64,000 bases of DNA, taken from Amphibalanus amphitrite (lineage: Eukaryota; Arthropoda; Thecostraca; Balanomorpha; Balanidae). Below, in pieces: positions 24,818-36,740 of this stretch. Made by a program: the position numbers and the translations under genes. The stretch is from assembly GCF_019059575.1 (NCBI RefSeq), contig NW_024881506.1, positions 930,001 through 994,000 of the forward strand, in the 5' to 3' direction. The notes under the pieces are model-generated. The model was not told the DNA's origin. It did not search any database and worked only from the letters and a program-made list of their open reading frames with translations. Positions within the stretch are counted from its first letter, which is position 1. Each line of letters opens with the position of its first letter.

Positions 24818-24942
24818 TCACGTAGCCGAGCCCTGCGAACCCAGCTCCAGAGTATGCGTTATGTATGTGCGCGCGCGGCAGGCGCTCAGCTGGGTCAGGT
24901 GGGAGGTGTGGGAGGTGTGGCAGCTCGCGGCGCCGCTCGTAC
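24818..24942 (-). other. Open read-through tail after the last visible hth donor (possible homeodomain-less end)
   Basis: If the GTACGAG donor is skipped, the frame continues for 41 residues (GTSGAASCHTSHTSHL and on, ending GSQGSAT) before a stop at 24818-24820. Homeodomain-less Hth/Meis isoforms are known in flies and vertebrates and end after MEINOX, so intron retention or an early poly(A) here could make one. The tail has no similarity I recognise and no clear AATAAA signal was seen within about 120 bp downstream on the minus strand. It may be chance in stop-poor sequence. Confidence 0.25.
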
Positions 24943-25078
24943 CTGCTTCGCTGCCGTTGTCGGCGCTCTGGGTGGACGCCGGAGGGTGGCTGAGCGGGCC
25001 GGGCGTGCCGCCGGAGCCCGGCGAGCGCACGTCCTCGGCACCCTGACCGCTGAACGACAGCGACGACGAGGGCGGCCG
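24943..25078 (-). CDS. hth: hth coding exon: arthropod-type linker RPPSSSLSFSG...SEAG
   Basis: This exon of 136 bp has 45 codons plus one base, so it ends in phase 1. The product begins RPPSSSLSFSGQGAEDVRSP, then has GSGGTPGPLSHPP and ends ADNGSEA-G. The order RPPSSSLS, then AEDVRSPG and TPGPLS, matches the insect Hth linker (RPPSSSLSYGG, DDARSPG, TPGPLSQ), while TPGPSS is the vertebrate equivalent of one block. The acceptor is CGTGTGTTGCAG then CGG-CCG, and the donor is GAA-GCA-G then GTACGAGCG, a weaker site than the upstream GTAAGT donors. The linker lies between MEINOX and the homeodomain and is tolerant of change. The next exon should start in phase 1 and lead into the homeodomain; it is not in the window. 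Confidence 0.93.
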
Positions 25079-28000
25079 CTGCAACACACGGCGATCGAGA
25101 GAGGGTCAGTGACAACGGAGACTGGCGCAGTGACACATTGACACACACTGACACATCAACACACGGACGTAGATCACACAGTGCCACCGATTTCGGTGCA
25201 ATTGACTGCTGCGGGATAGATATTAAAATCCTGGTCACCAAACACCCACTAGTAAATCTCCATCAAACATCACTCTCAATAAGGAGCGTCACGGACTCAC
25301 GAAGATCAAAACATCCCGATAGCACACAGTAGTTCAGGCATTTCTGGACGACACATACATTCATGCATTGAGGGCTGTAGCAGCTAAGCGAGCAACTAAG
25401 CACCACGTCTCTGCTGTTTCCCTATCCCTGGCTGACGCGCCGCTGCCCCATGTCCGTGAAGTTAGCGTCAGCAACAGCAACGAATACAGCGTCGCCCCTC
25501 TCAGCACCACGCGCCAGCCGCCGTGAAGACACATGCGCTCGTCTTGGCACGGTCACTCTTGTCATTTGGACAGGGCCTATCACTATCGAGTCACACTGAG
25601 ACTGGTTCTGTCGGGCCAACAGGAAAGCTGGGACTGTTTCTGACGTGTCAACGTGTCACAACCATCAGCCCTGCACCACCCTGTTACTCCCGGGAGCGGC
25701 CCAGAGCTCAGTCTGCGCCCGCCAGAGCTCCCGCTTGTGATTACGTTAGGGAATCATCCGTCAAAAGTCGTGTCGGTGGCGTACCACGCCGTGTCATAAC
25801 GCCGCTGACGGGAGATGAACGGCCATTCCGCCGAGTCGAGGGCTGCCGGGTCAGACGGCCTCCGCGCAGATCGGAGGTCACCACCGGCACCTCGGGGAAA
25901 TCACAGGTCACGGGCCGAAGCAAAGAGCGCATCAGCGAACTCGTCACAGCCGTAACGGGTTCAGGAGCCCGGCAAGTCAAAGTGAGGGACACCCACCACT
26001 CTATGTAAAATGGGAGAGGCTCCGGGAGTTTATTTGGCTTCACGCTGCCCTTTGGCCTGCAGGTTGTGTTTGCTCACGTCCAGGCCGGTATGCAGCGGAG
26101 GACCGCGGGTGGGTCGGTCGGTCCCAGAAGAAGGGTGTGTCCAGGCGCCGCCGGCCGCCGTCACCGGGGTCGCCGTTCGTCTGGGTATCTCGGGATCGCC
26201 GGGGGCGCCGGGGACAGCGGCTGGGACACCTGGGACGGCGCCCACCTGGCACCGGTGGCCGCGTCTGACGCCGGAAGCCGGCCAAAGAACGGGTGACACT
26301 AATCAGAGCCGTGAGTTATACTGCCGGCTCCACCGCGCCGCGCCGGGCCAAAATAATTGGTGATAACAGAGGTGCCACATTAATGTCCCCGGTTTTTGCA
26401 GCAGCCGTTCCGCCGGGGCGGCTGGGCGGCGGAGGAGGTGGCCGGCTGCTGCCCACAGACCCCATAGGCTCAACGTCTGGAGTCTGGATTGTGACAGCCA
26501 CTGAGCAGAGATCGCGCCTCCTCACTGCGCCGGAGCACGGTGCACTCACGGGGGCGTGGGAAGCGCGGCGGCGCGCTGCAGACCTCCCACCCCCGGCGTC
26601 CCGGCGGCGTGTCGATGCACGGATACCGTCTCCGCCGGGTTCGCCGTGTCGATGTGCGGATACCGTCTCCACCGGGTTCGCCGTTTTGTCTGCGTGTGTC
26701 GCGCCGCGGCCGGCCGCTGTCGACGCTATGTAAATCCGAGCGGCACACAATGCCGCATACATCAGCCGGGTCGCGCCGGCGCGACGGACGGTGGACAGTC
26801 GGCACAGGGCCGTGGGAAGGCGAGAGGACGCCGCACAGGTATGTCAGGTCAGCGGGATCGGGTCAGCGCTCGGCACGGGAGGGGTAGACCAGTGACGGCC
26901 GTGCGCGGTAAGACGTGCAGCCGAACAGGTGACCGGCGTGCGGAGGTGCTCGGCGTGCTGCGGGCGATACGCCTGGGTTGCGCTGCAGCCGGCAGCTGGC
27001 CGCGGCGCCGGTCGAGGAGACCAGTTCAGCTGTATTCAGCAGCGGAGCTGCCTGACGGTGACCAGCCATCTGCGGCTCCGCGGGCGTCAGCTGCCGATCC
27101 GCGGAGGCAGCCCGGCCCAGATGGCCCGCGCCGGCCGCCCGACACTGAGAGCCGCGAGCGGCAGCGACCGGCCGCCGCCGCACCCAACACAAAAGGCACC
27201 GTTCCAGCCATCCACTCCTCAAAGGATACCATCGGAATTCAGACTAATGGCTGGGCGAGCGTCAGCCGACAGATACGCGACTCGGAGTCGCCTCTTATCG
27301 AGCGCCGTCCCGGCGACACCGGTTCGTCCCGTGAGGAGGTGACCGGAGCGGCGTGAGACAGCGGCTGACCAGCTGGCCGGCGGCGGCCCACAGCTCGGCT
27401 CATCAGCCGGCAGCGCCAGATACGGTCAGCGGACCGGCGGTCCTCCGCCGGTGGTCCCGGACGGCGGCCCGGACCACCGGCCGTCCGACGGGCCGCTCAC
27501 GCGCGCCCTCGTTCCGATTTCGACTGACAGATGGCAGTGAGGCGAACCGGCCACGACCGGGCCCGACAAAAACGTGTCCCGTCCGCTGTCGGGCCGACAC
27601 CGGCCGGCGAGCGGGTCACGCGCGCACGCACCGACCGCCGCAACCGGTCCGACGCCGCAGCCACGGCTAATTTCACTTTCGGATGTCTGACATGGAATTA
27701 GTCATGGCGGCGCGCGCCCGGCGGCGTTCTGAATACTTCATCGGTCTTCCAGCTCGGCTGGCGGCTCTCTCCACATTCCAGGCGCGCGCGGCGGCGAGAG
27801 GCGGCGGCACCATGAGACGCGCGGCCACCGAGCGCCAGCTCTGACTTGCAGCTAATAGATTGCCCGCGATTCCAAAACAACTGTGCACGATTTAAATGGC
27901 AGCGATTTGCGCTGCAGCGCAGCGCTGCCCTTCAGCCGTAAATAATCGCGCTCAGATATGGAGATGAGCGCGCCGCCGATACGAGCTGCATTCCTCCTCC

Positions 28001-28688
28001 CGCCGACGCCGCAGCGCCTTTCACGTTACGCTCGGCCGTGATATAATTTAGTGGCGCTTTCCGGACGGCGATATATCGCGGCGAACCGGGCGAGAGCGGC
28101 GCGTCGTGCGCGCCGCGCCGTCCCCCGTCGCGTTAATGGCGATCCCCTTTGGTGCAAAACAAGGCCGCCTGGGCGCGACTATTGCGCAACGCGGCCCGTC
28201 TCGGCGGCGTGGGAGAGGCGCGCGGCGCGCCGCGGTGCGCCGCCTCTGCCGCGCAGACGTGCTCCGGATCGCGGCCCGATACCAGTGACAAGCGGCCGCG
28301 CTCGGCCAGGTTTTGCACAGTTATCATGTGAATCAAAACGCCACTCCGCTACCGAAGCGCTGTATGCACGCCCGCTACCACACCGGCTACATAAAAAATC
28401 GATCCGCGGCCTGACAGCTAACAGCTACTGGATTCGCAGCCACCGAGACGGCCGCCTGCCGCCTGATTAGCAGCATATTATTCCGCATGCAAACGGGTGA
28501 TAGCCAAACATGTCGATGGTTCCAGATCCATCAGTGGCCGGCATGCAGCCGCGCAGATCCTATCTGCGAATAAAACGTCCCGGCTCGATATGCATTCGGT
28601 GAGTGCGGTCGGCGCGGCGGCGGCGGCGGCCGGCGCGACTGACAGACAGCTTCTATGAAGACGTCGGGCGCGGCCGAACCGGCGAGGG

Positions 28689-28733
28689 CGTCGGCCGGAC
28701 CACGGACCACGGACCACCGGACCACGGACCACC
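28689..28733. repeat. Short tandem repeat of GGACCAC
   Basis: GGACCACGGACCACGGACC then ACCGGACCACGGACCACC repeats a 7-8-bp unit about six times. Confidence 0.75.
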
Positions 28734-30043
28734 AGACTGGCGGTCGACGCGTCGCGTAATCCGCGCCTAAACGCGTCCCGCTACACGGCAAGGCGCCGCA
28801 AAAACCGGCGCCCCTGCGGCGACAAAAACGACGCACACGGCGCAGTTGGAATGCGCGCCGAGTGCGGCCGAGTGGCGGCGTCTGGCGGCGCGGCGCGGCG
28901 AGCCTGGCCCGTGACCTCTGACCGGCCGCGGGGTCAGCCGGTGACCCGAGCGCAGGGCAGTGGCCGTCCGCCGGCGGCGGCGAGCACAGAGGACCCCGTC
29001 CGCGGCCGGGCCATCGTCAGTCCGCGGTCACGGCAGGGGTGCGAATCGGCGACCTCCGTAATCGTCCATTTATCACAGCATGTGCAGGGGTCATCCACCG
29101 CGACCTGTGCAGGGGTCATACGAGCGAGCCAGTCTGCACGGCGAGCGTCAGTTCGGAGCCGGTCCCGCCGGCGGCGCGCGGCAGAATTCGCCGAGAACGC
29201 CGCTCCGCTCGGCGAACGTCATTACCCTATAACGTAATAAGGCCCGGCGGGCGGCGATTACGGCCAGCGCACGGCCGGCCGGCCGGCCGCGGCGCCGCCG
29301 TGCATGGGAGGCGCGCCGCGCGCCCTGAGAACCAGGCTAAAACAATCGCCGATCGGGCCGCCGCTAATCGTATTGGAGTTACGGAGCGCGCGGGCCGGAC
29401 GGGAGGTCGTGCACCCCCTGCGGGCAGCGCTCTGCGACTGCGGGTCGGCCGTGGGACATCAGACGGTCGGTCACCGCCTCACAGCCGCCGAGCGGCGCCC
29501 AACTTCGGAGTCGGGCTCGGGCGGTGCGCTCAGGTGGGATTCTTCTGGTGCTGAAGTCACAGCAGGGCAACACCCACGGCACAAAGTTCGGACAGGAGTT
29601 TCTGTCGACATTCCAGCTTTGCAAGAGTTGCTCTTTCGGCTCCCGTAGCCGTGTTTCTCCACAACGTCTGAAGCAAGTACAATGTATACGGGCAGGAAAT
29701 CGAAGTTTGTTTGAGTGTGTGTTATAGTTTCCCTTTCGTATTAATGTTTCCGCCACTATAAAACTACGAACACATTTCTCCGTGCGAACAGCCCCGTCCA
29801 TCTGGCAGGCAACTGGCAGTCTACACATTCTGCCCCGGCTCCGCGGTCATCCCAATTCCCTACTTCTCACGCGCCAGGACGCTGGCCGCTCTGCCGTTCA
29901 GAGCGCGATTGGTTCACCTGTCGACAGTCATTCATCTGGGCACGGGTGCCGGCCGGTCAGCTCATAGCTCACCGCGCCGACCAATGACATACAATTACAC
30001 CGCCCCGTGGGCCGGTCACCGGCCGCCCAGCCCCGCCCGTCTC

Positions 30044-30178
30044 ATCGGCCGTCGAGCACGAATTATACGCCGCCTAATGACCCGGCCGGCAGCCATTACA
30101 ATGCAAACAGCCACCCCCATTCTTCGGGCGGCTGACCCGCATTGTAAATTATTCCGAGGGGGCACGCCACAGAATTAA
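30044..30178. promoter_or_regulatory. Candidate conserved noncoding element
   Basis: This AT-tempered island in GC-rich intron has homeodomain-like cores (GAATTATAC, CCTAATGAC, CATTACAATG, TGTAAATTATT) and an octamer-like ATGCAAAC at 30101. Judged on composition and motif density only. Confidence 0.25.
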
Positions 30179-30690
30179 ACCGCTCGTTACGGCTCAACTC
30201 TTCCGAAGTTTTTACGCGCCCTCACTCAGGCTCGAGACAGCGAGAGGTGTGCTAACTATTATGCTCCAAATTGACGCAAAAACGCCAAAAATGTCTGGAC
30301 GGCGATATAAGATCGGCCGGCTGCGACGACGATAAATTTGCCCGACAAATCGAGTAACGATTTATGACCTGTCCGCTCAGCTGATGAGCCGCTGATGACG
30401 TCACACGCCGCTGTGGTGTGACGTCACTCACTGCCGTCATCACATGGCTGGCTGTGAATGGAGCGGGCCGGAGCAGTAAAATAGAGCCCGGGGTGGGTCG
30501 ACGCACGCTGTCGGCGCCGGGGGGTGTTTGGACACGGCTGGGCCCGATCTCTGCGCGAATCTTCCCACGGAGCGGAACGGGACACGCATGACGAGCGGCG
30601 CCAGCCGGCGCGGCGAGCAGCGCCCGCGGCTGCCGGGTCTTCAGAGGGGAGGACAGTGAGGGCTGCACGGCGAGCTGCCACCTCAGCATA

Positions 30691-30785
30691 GGTCACACTC
30701 GGCGACCGGTGACCACTGCTGCCACCCGGCGACCGGTGACCCGTGCAAGGTCACACTAGGCGACCGGTGACCCCTGCAAGGTCAC
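30691..30785. repeat. Minisatellite, three copies around GGCGACCGGTGACC
   Basis: GGCGACCGGTGACC occurs at about 30701, 30728 and 30758, joined by GGTCACACT or GCAAGGTCAC segments. The copies differ in spacer length (27 and 30 bp). Confidence 0.75.
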
Positions 30786-33488
30786 AGGAGCTTTGCAGCC
30801 AGCCACCGGTGACCGTTCCACCGGTCACACAATGTCCGGGATTTGTCCCAGAGAGCAGAACACTCGGAAGTGCCTGTGTAACAGTGCACCGTGGTCTCCC
30901 CGACCCTCCTCCGTCTCGCACCCCTGGTAACAAGGCGCGGCGCTCGCCCGCGTATGTTTCGCCGCCGCTGACACGCCGGCCGGCCAGCCAGCTCTTCCGA
31001 GAGTGTTTCCGGCGTCGGTGGTCTCTCACAATGGGCCACTGTGCGCCCCCGAGCGAGCCGAGAGCGTCCCGCCCCGACCATGTGGTTCTGTGCTCTGCTC
31101 CGGGGAGGGAGGGGGCTAATGACACCCTCACTTCCGCGCCGCTGGCCGCCGGCCGGGCCGGGGCGCCTTCCTCTCTGCTGCTGCTCCTCCGCTCTGGGGC
31201 GGGACAGTTTACCCCGGCGGTAAACACCAACCACCAGAAATAAATGGACTGGGATAACTTCAAAATATTGGCGCTGTTTGGAGGAGGCGGTGAGGTCGCG
31301 GCAGCTGCAGCAGAGACAAAGGCGGCGCGGGAGAGCCGAGACCCGGCGCTGGGTCCCGGGGGTCACCGGGCCGGTCTCCGGAGGGCCCGCGGGTCCGCCG
31401 GGGCCCGCAGCTCGGTCGGCCGGCCCTCAGAGGTGGGCCCGTCCCGCCTACTGCCGACGGCCGAAGACTGACAGAGATCAAATAAACAGAGCGCGCTGAG
31501 GGCCGTAAATAGTGGCGAGTGGAGCGGCTGGCGGCACTCGGCGGTTCGGGGTACGAGCGCGGCGCGCCCGGTGGGCCCGGGGCCGGCAGAGCTGGAGCGG
31601 GCCGCGCCGCACCGGCTCAGTGCGGCTCCAGTTACCCACTCGGACCGTTCGCCGGTCCACGCTCCAGCGCCTGATCCGACCGGCGCCGTCACCTGCTGCT
31701 AATCCGCGGGCTGCTGTCCTCCCGTTACGGTCCCACCCTCCGACCCCGCCCCCGCACTGCTCTCCGGGCGCCGTCCTCACGCCCCTCCCCGCCCGGCGGG
31801 GACCGTCTTTGTGGCCAGTGTTGCGCGGCGGGGCGCTTGTTGCGCATTGTCGCCGTCATATTTCGACTTCCGGAGCGGATCCTGAGCGGCCGCGCGCGCC
31901 CCGGTCACCGCCGCGCCGCGCCGGGCCCTAATGCCATTGGTGACCAATCGGACGTGAGACTGGCCGCCGGCAGACACAGACGCGCCCTGATCTCGTTGGG
32001 ATGGGAGCGCCCCGCCCGGACAGAGTGGCAGCAGCGTGACGACTGGAGCAGACGGCAGCCACGAACGGCTGCGAGCGGTTTTCCCTTGCACAAAAACCGT
32101 GACATTTGTATTCTTTTGTTGCATTTGATTTCGACTAATCTACATAAACAACAGTAGATGCTCACGGATTAGCTGATGAAGGTCCGTTTAAAATTGGATC
32201 ACTGTTGGAAGGCAAATTCATGGGCTATTTATAGTGGACTAGGCAAAGCTAACGGGACGCTTGAGAAGGAATGCAAAACAAGAATAAAAGTAATCCTAAT
32301 GAGCCCCATCTGTATCTTTGCTAATCCTTGTCTGAATTTTGACTTTTGAATGTTTAATTAATACCATACTTGGCGCCAGCAGTAGCGGGAGACCGGAAAA
32401 GCATCAGGATCAGCGACACTGGGGATCAGCGGCACGGGATCAGCGGCCCTGGGGATCAGCGGATCAGCAGCAGTCGGCCGCCCAGAGGAGCCTCATAAAT
32501 CGGGCCGGCGTAAGGCGCCGTTCTGAGCGCGCTGAGATATCGGGGGAGCTGCACGGTGGGGAAACACGGCGTGTCAAACACTGCGGGCCGCCGGCCGTCC
32601 GACTGAGATGAGCCGGACACAGCCGGACTGTGCGCAGAGCGAGCGCCGGCTGCCTCTTCACAGTGACCACTGCTGAGGGCGCCCAGTCCGCCCAGCGCTG
32701 AGCGCCCCCGGCTGACCGGAAGGTCCGCTCAGCGGTGCCGCTGTGCCAGTGGCGCCGAGTGCCTCCTGAGTGCCTACCGAGTTCCTGCTGAGTGCCTCCG
32801 GACGCCGTCCCATCAGCGGTCTAATCACCACCAGGCTACAATCAAAATCATGTTTATCTGATAGTAGGTGTTTTGAAACCGTCCTCATACATACCGACGC
32901 GGGCGCCGGCGGCGAGGATCGCATTGGCGGCGGCCTCGGGCGGCGGCGGCGGCGGCGGCGCGCGAGGTGCGACCGGCCGGCCGCCGCCGCCGCCGCCGCG
33001 GTCCCACACTCGCCACCGCACCGCTGATGCACGTGGGAACGGTACACGGCAGACGGCCTGGCGTCGCTGACAGAGCGCTCCAGCCGGCACCGGCCAGCCC
33101 TCACCTGCCAGTCGCTACCAACCACTTATAACCAGTGTCAAGCCGGGTCAAACCAGCGGCCTCTTTTGACACAGGTCATAAAATCAAATACATCACGCTT
33201 CAGCAATTTATCGATATTTTACAAATCGACTACAATATAGCCGGTTGGTACGGATGACCCTGCCTGCGGGGCGCGTTATTCAGTGTTTGTAAAACATGAC
33301 GCCCTGGCGCGCTGAGCTGGCCGCGGGAGGCGGCCTTGACCGCCGCCGAGGGCTCCGTTTACGTTAATGCCGCGATGGATGCCGGCCGGGCGGTCCCGAA
33401 ATCAGGGCGTCCAGATGAGATCGGGGCCGGGCGGGCGCGGTGGCGCGCTTGGGACCGATACCATCGCGTTCCCACCTGGCGCGGCCCC

Positions 33489-33543
33489 GCTCCCCTCCCC
33501 TCCCCTCCCCTCCCTGCGCCCGTCCGTCCGTCCGTCCGTCCGT
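33489..33543. repeat. CCCCT then CGTC microsatellites
   Basis: A CCCCT or CCCTC repeat (five units) is followed by six or seven CGTC units. The plus strand is almost pure pyrimidine across it. Confidence 0.85.
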
Positions 33544-33627
33544 CTGCCGCCTGTTATTGTTTGTTGCCCGAGGGCGCACGGTTCCGGTGGCTGAGGAATG
33601 CTCGGGTCCCCGCCCCGGGGCCGGGTG

Positions 33628-33653
33628 AGGTCACCAGAGGTCACCAGGGGTCA
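33628..33653 (+). promoter_or_regulatory. Triple AGGTCA direct repeat with 4-bp spacers (DR4-like)
   Basis: AGGTCA, CCAG, AGGTCA, CCAG, GGGTCA lie in a row. DR4 arrangements of AGGTCA are bound by RXR/USP heterodimers, including EcR-USP in arthropods. The match is exact for the first pair. It may also be a small tandem duplication of a 10-bp word; no function is shown. Confidence 0.35.
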
Positions 33654-34282
33654 GGCAGCGACTGAGGGCAGGCCGGGACTACGCTAACCCGGCCCTGCGT
33701 CCGCCAGGTCCAGTACTGGAGGTCGGTCCCGCTGTCTGGCTGGGTCAGTTCTGGTCCCCGCATTCCCAGGCCGTGTCACACATCCAGTGCGCTGGGTGTC
33801 CTCTGGACCCCGCGACAGCCGCCGGCGTGACTGAGGGTCGGTGATTTACGGCTGTGTCCAGAGCCGGGCGCATTTCCACCTTTACTGCGGCACCATAGTG
33901 CCGCCGTCCGGTTACGAGCCGGACGGCCGGGCGGGCCCTCGTGCAAAAATGCCCGCCCGCCGGAGGCGACCAAATGGGACGCATCGATTCGACGACGTGT
34001 TCCAATTTAATGGACAGTGGGGTGCATCAAATAACGACTACTGCGACATTGGCAATTAACGTTACTCCAAGTGTCGATTTTATGGAGCTGGGAACCTAAG
34101 TCGCTCCGCACACACGTTCAATGCACGCAACGGAGCGGCTCAATTTTTCATAGCGTCCGCTTTGACGCGAGGATCGACCGTGATGAGGTGCTGCTGGGAA
34201 CACATCGGCCCGCCCCCGCCCCCGCCCCTGCCCGCCGCGGGCGGCACCAATCTCACGCGCACACCGACACCACGCGGCGGCA

Positions 34283-34345
34283 GCGGCGGGGAGGCAAACA
34301 ATCGAGTCAACTTTATCCATCGAGATTTGAATATCATTTCTGATT
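34283..34345. promoter_or_regulatory. Candidate conserved noncoding element
   Basis: AT-rich words (AACAATCGAGTCAAC, TTTATCCATCGAGATTTG, AATATCATTTCTGATTT) stand out from the GC-rich surroundings and include TTTATCC and ATCGA cores. Composition evidence only. Confidence 0.22.
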
Positions 34346-34913
34346 TTCGGCGTGACTGGCGTCGGCGGGCGGCCTGTCTATCCCGGCCATTTCTCTGATT
34401 AGTTTCGGGCCGGTGTGTGCGCCCGGCGAGCGGCCGGCGCCAGCCGCCAGTGCGCGCCTCCAAATTGAATTTGGCCGCGCTCCCCGGCCCCAGTCGAAAT
34501 GGGCCGCAGATTAGTTGCCGCCGTGTAAGCCCGTCAGCCGGATTCCTCGCGAATGGGAATGGTCTCATTTCGCGTCGCCGAAGCTAAATTACAGGAAACA
34601 CATTCGCTTGACGAACGAAGCCGCAGCGGGCCGCGGTGGCGTCCGAGGCCGGGACGGGCCGCCTCACTTAGCGCCTCTGTAAATTAATCCAGCGCGGCGT
34701 CACTGCGGCCAGGTGTAATGGCTATTTCGCGGCCGTTAATTGTTGCGCTCGCCAGGCAAACAGACCGTGCAGCGCTCGTTTCGCAGGCGTAAATAAACAA
34801 CGGGTGGCGAGCGTCCGGCGCTGGCCGCCGGAGTCATGACGTGCTCTGCCGCCTGCGCCGGCCGTCACAGCAGCGGAGGGCGCCGGCCGCGCCCGGACCC
34901 GTCTGCAGACCCG

Positions 34914-34975
34914 GTCTGTCCGCTGGTCTGTCCGCTGGTCTGTCCGCTGGTCTGTCCTGGTCTGTCCTGGTCTAG
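34914..34975. repeat. Minisatellite, 13-bp unit GTCCGCTGGTCTG
   Basis: Three perfect copies of GTCCGCTGGTCTG are followed by shortened TCCTGGTCTG copies. Confidence 0.85.
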
Positions 34976-35975
34976 CTCCGGTCAGAAACGTTCCTGGGAG
35001 AACCCCTAGATCCCGCCGACTGGCGCTCTGAAGTCCGTCCATCGAAATATGAATAGACAAAACTCGGGATTTCCTCACGCACCTTCTTCAGCGGCTGTTG
35101 TAGCCCAAAACACTTGCCAGGTTGTGTCAATTGAGTGGAACATTCGCTCTCCGGCGGCTCTTCCCCCGACTCCACAGCCACTGCCGTCGTCTGGCGTCGG
35201 TGCCGACAGTGTCGCTGCACGAGCCGCCGCGTCTCCGAGGACCCATCGCTCTTCGGCGCCGATCCCTGCGGACGATCGCCTTTTTCATCGGCCGCGCACC
35301 GAACCCACTGTTTGAAATCAATTCCGGGCGAGACGCTGAATAATTTACACCCGACAGCGTCCCGGCCGCCGCTTCATTTTTCAGCCGGCCCTTTGAGAGG
35401 CTGCCAGTCTTCATTTCGCGTCAGTAATGCGTATTTGTTTAGATCTGCTCGTGGGCTGGCGCGCGAGCGGCTCTCTCCAGCCGGCGCCGGCCACTGTTTT
35501 TGACTGACCCGTATTTATTTGATACTACTTGGCGTCGGGCGGCCGACTAACTGGCACTGGACGCCGTTGTGTTTGGCAGCGCCGGCCCTCTGCGGCTGAC
35601 CACATCGCGCGCGTCGCGACCGCAGCGCCGCGTCGCGCACCGCCTGCTCCAAGGTACACAGCTGTCGGACCGAGGCGGCGCGCCCGTATCGCAGCTCGGA
35701 CCACAATGGCCGTCCGCCGTCCGCCGTCAGCCGTCTCTGGCCAGCTTCCTCTCGCCGGAAAGCGTCCGCCGCACCTCTATAGCTTTGCAGCCGGGGGAAA
35801 ATTAAATCTAGCGGCCATCGCAGCCGGCCCGTACATCGCGGCCGGGGCATGAGGCCAATCTCTGGGCCGCGCTAAATCATTTTTATGGCCGCCGCCCTAA
35901 TAGAACGGCGGCCAAGTTTGCCGCAGATCGGGTAAAGGAGCTCCGGGCGCCGGCGCGTCCCCGCAGCTCGCGACA

Positions 35976-36006
35976 GCCGCCCCCGCCCCCGCCCCCGCCC
36001 CCGCCC
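35976..36006 (-). other. C-rich run, G-quadruplex-prone on the sense strand
   Basis: CCCCCG repeats five times in a row on the plus strand, giving GGGGGC runs on the hth sense strand, where an RNA G4 could form in the pre-mRNA. Confidence 0.55.
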
Positions 36007-36740
36007 GGACGACTCTCCAGCACAGGCCGGCCGAGCGAGCGCCCGACAGTCGCAACAGGCCGGCGCGAAAGCCGACACCGCGCGCCGGCCGCGCTGCCAG
36101 CCCGCTGCACCGATTCACTCACACAGCCGGTATGAATGAGGATGAGCTGCCCCGGCGGCGGCGGCGGCAGCTGGGCCGGCGCCGTATTTTGGGCGTGCGC
36201 CACACTCGCCGCCGCTGCGCCGCCTCAGCCGCACCTAATTAACGCAAATCTCGCGGCAGAAGAACACGGTCTCGCCTATTTCTGGCCGCTAGCAGGCAGA
36301 CAGGAGAGAGAGCGCCGGGGGACGGCAGAGAGAGCGGCGGAGCGCGGGCCGGCTGCAGTAAACAGGCAGAGAGGCGGCTCAGGTGCCCCCCTCCCCTCCG
36401 GCCGGTGGGGGGGGGGAGGGCTGCAGACGGACGTCAGCCGTGATGAGCGCGGACCGAGGACAGATTTACACCGGCGGCCGCCGACGGACGGCCCACCATC
36501 ACAGCCAGCCGTTTGTTATTTTTCCAAATTTCTGTGTAAATCGGCCCGATATGAGGCGGCTGAACACGGTTGGCCAGAGCGCCCACTAGACATCTGCGGC
36601 GCGGCGGCGTAGTTTGGCGCGGCGGCGGCAGGAGCGGCGAGCGTGGCGCGGGCTGTCGGTCTGCTGCGGTCGTCGGTCGAGCCAGGAGCGGCGCTGGTTC
36701 TGACGGACAGCCGAGCTGGCTGACAGCGGGACACATATGT

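Larger units (their letters stand above)
1..24942 (-). other. hth intron downstream of the linker exon (partial, at least 24.9 kb)
   Basis: This stretch holds the repeat-rich left end (about 210-1005), the hAT element (7351-8800), the long inverted-repeat element (12483-14285), the LINE stub (about 23397-23915) and several minisatellites. GC-rich stretches in between (2700-7300, 9400-12480, 14290-15880, 17000-22700) show only stop-poor open frames. Moderately AT-rich patches at 15890-16260, 16740-17000 and 21230-21850 have no recognised gene. Homeodomain coding motifs were not found on the minus strand. That this is all intron is inferred from the missing homeodomain exons; an unrecognised nested gene or alternative 3' exon remains possible. 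Confidence 0.55.

Noticed and set aside
1-24942. A homeodomain exon on the minus strand
   Set aside because: Reverse-complement patterns for GIFPK, NIMRAWLF and WFINARRR were looked for by eye and not seen. A proper search is the decisive test.
36136-36612. Possible signal-peptide protein starting MRMSCPGGGGGSWAG
   Set aside because: The hydrophobic run comes from GGC/GCC-rich sequence; the rest has no domain and no splice support.
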